Below are positions 61,765 to 64,000 of a stretch of DNA of 64,000 nucleotides, in pieces. The number at the start of each line of letters is the position of its first letter. Positions within the stretch are counted from its first letter, which is position 1. This DNA is from Globisporangium splendens (taxonomy: Eukaryota; Oomycota; Peronosporomycetes; Pythiales; Pythiaceae): NCBI GenBank assembly GCA_006386115.1, contig VFIW01000004.1:186001-250000 (forward strand), read 5' to 3'. A program made the translations under genes and the position numbers. The notes under the pieces are model-generated. The model had not been told where the DNA came from, made no database searches, and saw only the letters and a list, made by a program, of their open reading frames with translations.

Positions 61765-62898
61765 CTATGAACGGACGCATGGACTCACTGCAGAGGATGT
61801 CGTAGAACTGCGAATGCTCACACGCGTCTTCTCCAGAACAATCTCTCCGCCACAAGACCCACTGCGAGCTTTGCCTTTTCTTGTGGTGGGCGGCGCTGAC
61901 GACAGTCCCGTCGACGTCATCGTTTTCTGAGAATACTGCACGGCATCTGAGGTTACTCTCTTCAGTTTCGGTGGCGAAGTAGGCACAGCGGTGTTAGAGA
62001 AGAACCACGAGTGCTGCAGCGCTTCACGGACGCTGAGTCTTCTGCACGGGTTAATATCAAGCAGCTTGCCCAAGAGGTCCTTCAGTTCTTTAGAGGCAGC
62101 TCCCAACAGTGGACACATATTCAGCGCTTGAGCACTCCCCATTTGTTCCATTTGGTGGAACAGCGGGTCTTCACGAGGTGCAGTCTGGAACAGGGCTTGC
62201 TTCGTCCATAACTGCCACAAGATCACGCCGAGAGCCCACGAGTCTGCTTTGGTGACGTCAATGGGGATGCCCGCCACAAATGATGCGTGCATCTCTGGGG
62301 CGGCGTACGCCACCTTCGCGATGCTCTGTGGACATTGACGTAGAATCCGACCGTTGTGAGTGCAATGGAAGCGTTCGGCGAGTCCCAAATCACCGACGCG
62401 TACTTGATCATCATCCGTAAGAAACACATTCTCCAACGACAGGTCGAGGTGGGCGATCCCCGCGTCATGCAACGCCGTCACTCCATGCAAGACCTGCGCA
62501 AAGATCTTTCGAATTCCATCTTCAGAACTTGTGTTCAGCGTGGCCACGGGCGCACCGAAGCCTGCTTTCTGCATGCGGATCTCGTGTCGCATCACCGCGA
62601 GTAGATCCCCGTGCGCGCAGTATTCTTGGATGAGGTGAAGACGATCACCGTGGAGGTGGTATCCGTGGAGCTTGACGATGTGTCTTGTGGCGTTCTTGGT
62701 CGTCTGGTGGTGCTGTTGGACGCTCAGATGCATGTCGAGCTCCCGCAGCGCCGCGTTCGTGAGCCCCGCGTCGCGCGTCGTCATCTGGGTGTGCTTGTCG
62801 ATGCAGAGCGCGTGCGTGGCGGCGCACTCGACGAGGTCCACGCACTGCGCGCCGCCCGCTTTCTCCTCGAGCCGCGAGACGCACACGTACGTCGGCAT
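61765..62898 (-). CDS. Ser/Thr protein kinase-like protein with variant HRD and DFG motifs
   Basis: Start chosen at ATG 62896-62898; the longer frame upstream just translates a GATA microsatellite into Tyr-Leu-Ser-Ile repeats. About 377 residues. The N-lobe is short and lacks an obvious Gly-rich loop; a possible beta3 lysine lies in ALCIDKH, and a helix-C Glu in ALRELDMHL. The hinge region reads LHLIQEYCAHGDLL. The catalytic loop is HLDLSLENVFL (HRD replaced by HLD, Asp and Asn kept); the metal motif is GDLGLAE (DFG as DLG); YAAPEMHA is the APE equivalent; DSWALGVILWQLW is helix F. The C-terminal ~80 residues are basic and Ser/Thr-rich. Probably active, since Lys/Asp/Asn equivalents remain, but the N-lobe is doubtful. 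Confidence 0.8.
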   Translation of the reverse strand: MPTYVCVSRLEEKAGGAQCVDLVECAATHALCIDKHTQMTTRDAGLTNAALRELDMHLSVQQHHQTTKNATRHIVKLHGYHLHGDRLHLIQEYCAHGDLLAVMRHEIRMQKAGFGAPVATLNTSSEDGIRKIFAQVLHGVTALHDAGIAHLDLSLENVFLTDDDQVRVGDLGLAERFHCTHNGRILRQCPQSIAKVAYAAPEMHASFVAGIPIDVTKADSWALGVILWQLWTKQALFQTAPREDPLFHQMEQMGSAQALNMCPLLGAASKELKDLLGKLLDINPCRRLSVREALQHSWFFSNTAVPTSPPKLKRVTSDAVQYSQKTMTSTGLSSAPPTTRKGKARSGSCGGEIVLEKTRVSIRSSTTSSAVSPCVRS

Positions 62899-63885
62899 CT
62901 CTCTTGCTAGTCGATAGACAGACAGATAGAGAGATAGATAGATAGATAGATAGATGCTGTGAGCCCGCAACGGCTTTTATATGAAGATTTGTATGGGGAA
63001 CACGTGCGGAAGAGCGTGCAAATGCGGAAATGGCCACAGAAGGGAAGCGAAACCGCGCGGAAGAAATTTTCGGCTTTCTGTCCTTTCTGTGCTCTCTGGG
63101 GAGACGGTGCGGCTGATGCCTTACCTCCGTACTGTAAATAGAAGGAAAGCTGGTCATTCCCGGCAACAAGTTCAGTGCTCTCACGAACTGAGACTATTTA
63201 TTGTGCAAGGTGTTGATAGTATCAGAAAGATGGGTTGTATGCACTTGTACAGCATCATTGACTTTTAATTTTGAGTGTTTGCTCACCTTTATAACATGCT
63301 TGAGCATACTACATCTGCTTGTGCAGGGTATATCATATAAACGGTTTCCCGACAATGGAAGCACTGTTCGCATTTTTGCCCACCACATGGTGGCTCCGCA
63401 TGGTTTACGGAACGGAAAGGAAACGTGCGGAACCTCGCGCGCGGCTGGGATTTTCATGGCGTTTGTATGGGAAAAAAGGGAAAGTAAAGGGGTTGCAGTA
63501 CACTGAAGCAATAAAGGCGGTGGCGACCCATAATAAGGTTTCCATTTTCAAGACGGACCAGATATGGGTGGCATCCATACACCATCAACGCGGTCTCTAC
63601 TGTGTTCTGTAAACTCGGTGGCATCTGTGGATCCCCACGTCCTTCCGCGGTCGCATGGATCCAAAACACGGCTATTTCTTTACTTTGTATCACAGAGACG
63701 CGAAAAAATCACAAATCTCCAAGTGCTGGCGTCGCACGCGCGCCATGAGCCAGGAGGATTTTCGCACTGGGAAGCAGAAGGCGGTCCATGGATATCCTCA
63801 TGTCATCTTGAAACTGAGGGGAGCGTGGAAAAAGCTCCTACATGCGTAAAAATGCAATTCCGAGATGCAGTCTGTGAATCGCAGT
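62899..63885. other. Upstream region with broken ORF of unknown origin
   Basis: About 1 kb between the kinase start and the second LINE copy. A plus-strand frame from about 63319 to 63849 is open except for one TAA at 63610-63612; it is rich in Trp, Tyr, Lys and Arg on both sides of the stop (LYGKKGKVKGLQYTEAIKAV, then YFFTLYHRDAKKSQISKCW). It could be a remnant of a repeated gene or of a transposon. No family recognised. Confidence 0.35.
62933..62955. repeat. GATA microsatellite
   Basis: About six GATA units, 35 bp upstream of the kinase ATG, preceded by imperfect GACA/GATA units. Confidence 0.9.
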
Positions 63886-64000
63886 CTTTATCTTTATAAG
63901 GTGAGGTATATTTAGGTTCATCGTCGTGACCTACAATATCCATTCTCCTACCTAATCTTCATTACGAATTTCATCTAGGAGTGTAAATGTGTCTATAGCG
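63886..64000 (-). mobile_element. Second LINE copy, 3' end (runs off window)
   Basis: The 115 bp match the 3' end of the element at 51200 onward with about three substitutions, in the same orientation, with the same CTTTAT-type tail. The body of this copy is beyond the window. Confidence 0.9.

Noticed and set aside
62899..62970. N-terminal extension of the kinase (Tyr-Leu-Ser repeats)
   Set aside because: Direct translation of the GATA microsatellite; ATG 62896-62898 is a better start.

Overview
The window looks like nuclear DNA of an oomycete, most likely a Pythium- or Phytophthora-like species. Genes are densely packed on both strands and most are split by short GT-AG introns of about 50-150 bp. 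One ORF combines a P-loop NTPase with a PD-(D/E)XK-type nuclease, an architecture found in Crinkler-type oomycete proteins. The genus assignment is inference; no rRNA or marker gene is present.

Layout. 0-15 kb: 3' part of a one-chain glutamine-dependent carbamoyl-phosphate synthetase; a RuvC-fold resolvase-like protein; a seven-exon BRAP-type RING/ZnF-UBP protein; a mucin-like multipass membrane protein; a tail-anchored Lys-rich protein; a BMT5-like/FDX-ACB fusion; and a small multipass protein. 16-20 kb: the Crinkler-like NTPase-nuclease and a coiled-coil protein. 20-35 kb: a CNNM-type DUF21/CBS protein, an SLC44 choline-transporter-like protein, an LRR protein, an atypical E2F, a 5'-truncated P4-ATPase, a four-exon gene recovered only by splicing, and a disordered acidic/basic protein. 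36-38 kb is gene-poor and holds microsatellites. 38-48 kb: proteasome beta-3 divergent from alpha-SNAP, a decayed alpha-SNAP copy, a SIW14-like phosphatase without its catalytic Arg, and a copper P1B-ATPase with a long Cys-pair-rich N-terminus.

47.8-61.5 kb is the most unusual part. A degenerate adenylate-kinase-9-like gene on the minus strand is split by a ~9.4-kb non-LTR retrotransposon in the same orientation. A perfect 15-bp direct repeat (51185-51199 and 60585-60599) flanks the element, and the kinase-gene reading frame continues across it once element and one repeat are disregarded. The element has a long open ORF1 (CCHC knuckle) and a frameshifted ORF2 (APE endonuclease, RT, RNase H). 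The 3' end of a second copy begins at 63886 and runs off the window. A protein kinase gene lies between the copies.

The intact genes are mostly unrelated housekeeping functions (nitrogen/pyrimidine metabolism, RNA modification, vesicle fusion, proteasome, metal and lipid transport) and do not form a pathway. The notable themes are gene decay (three pseudogene-like loci) and retrotransposition. All exon boundaries were read by eye from splice consensus and phase.
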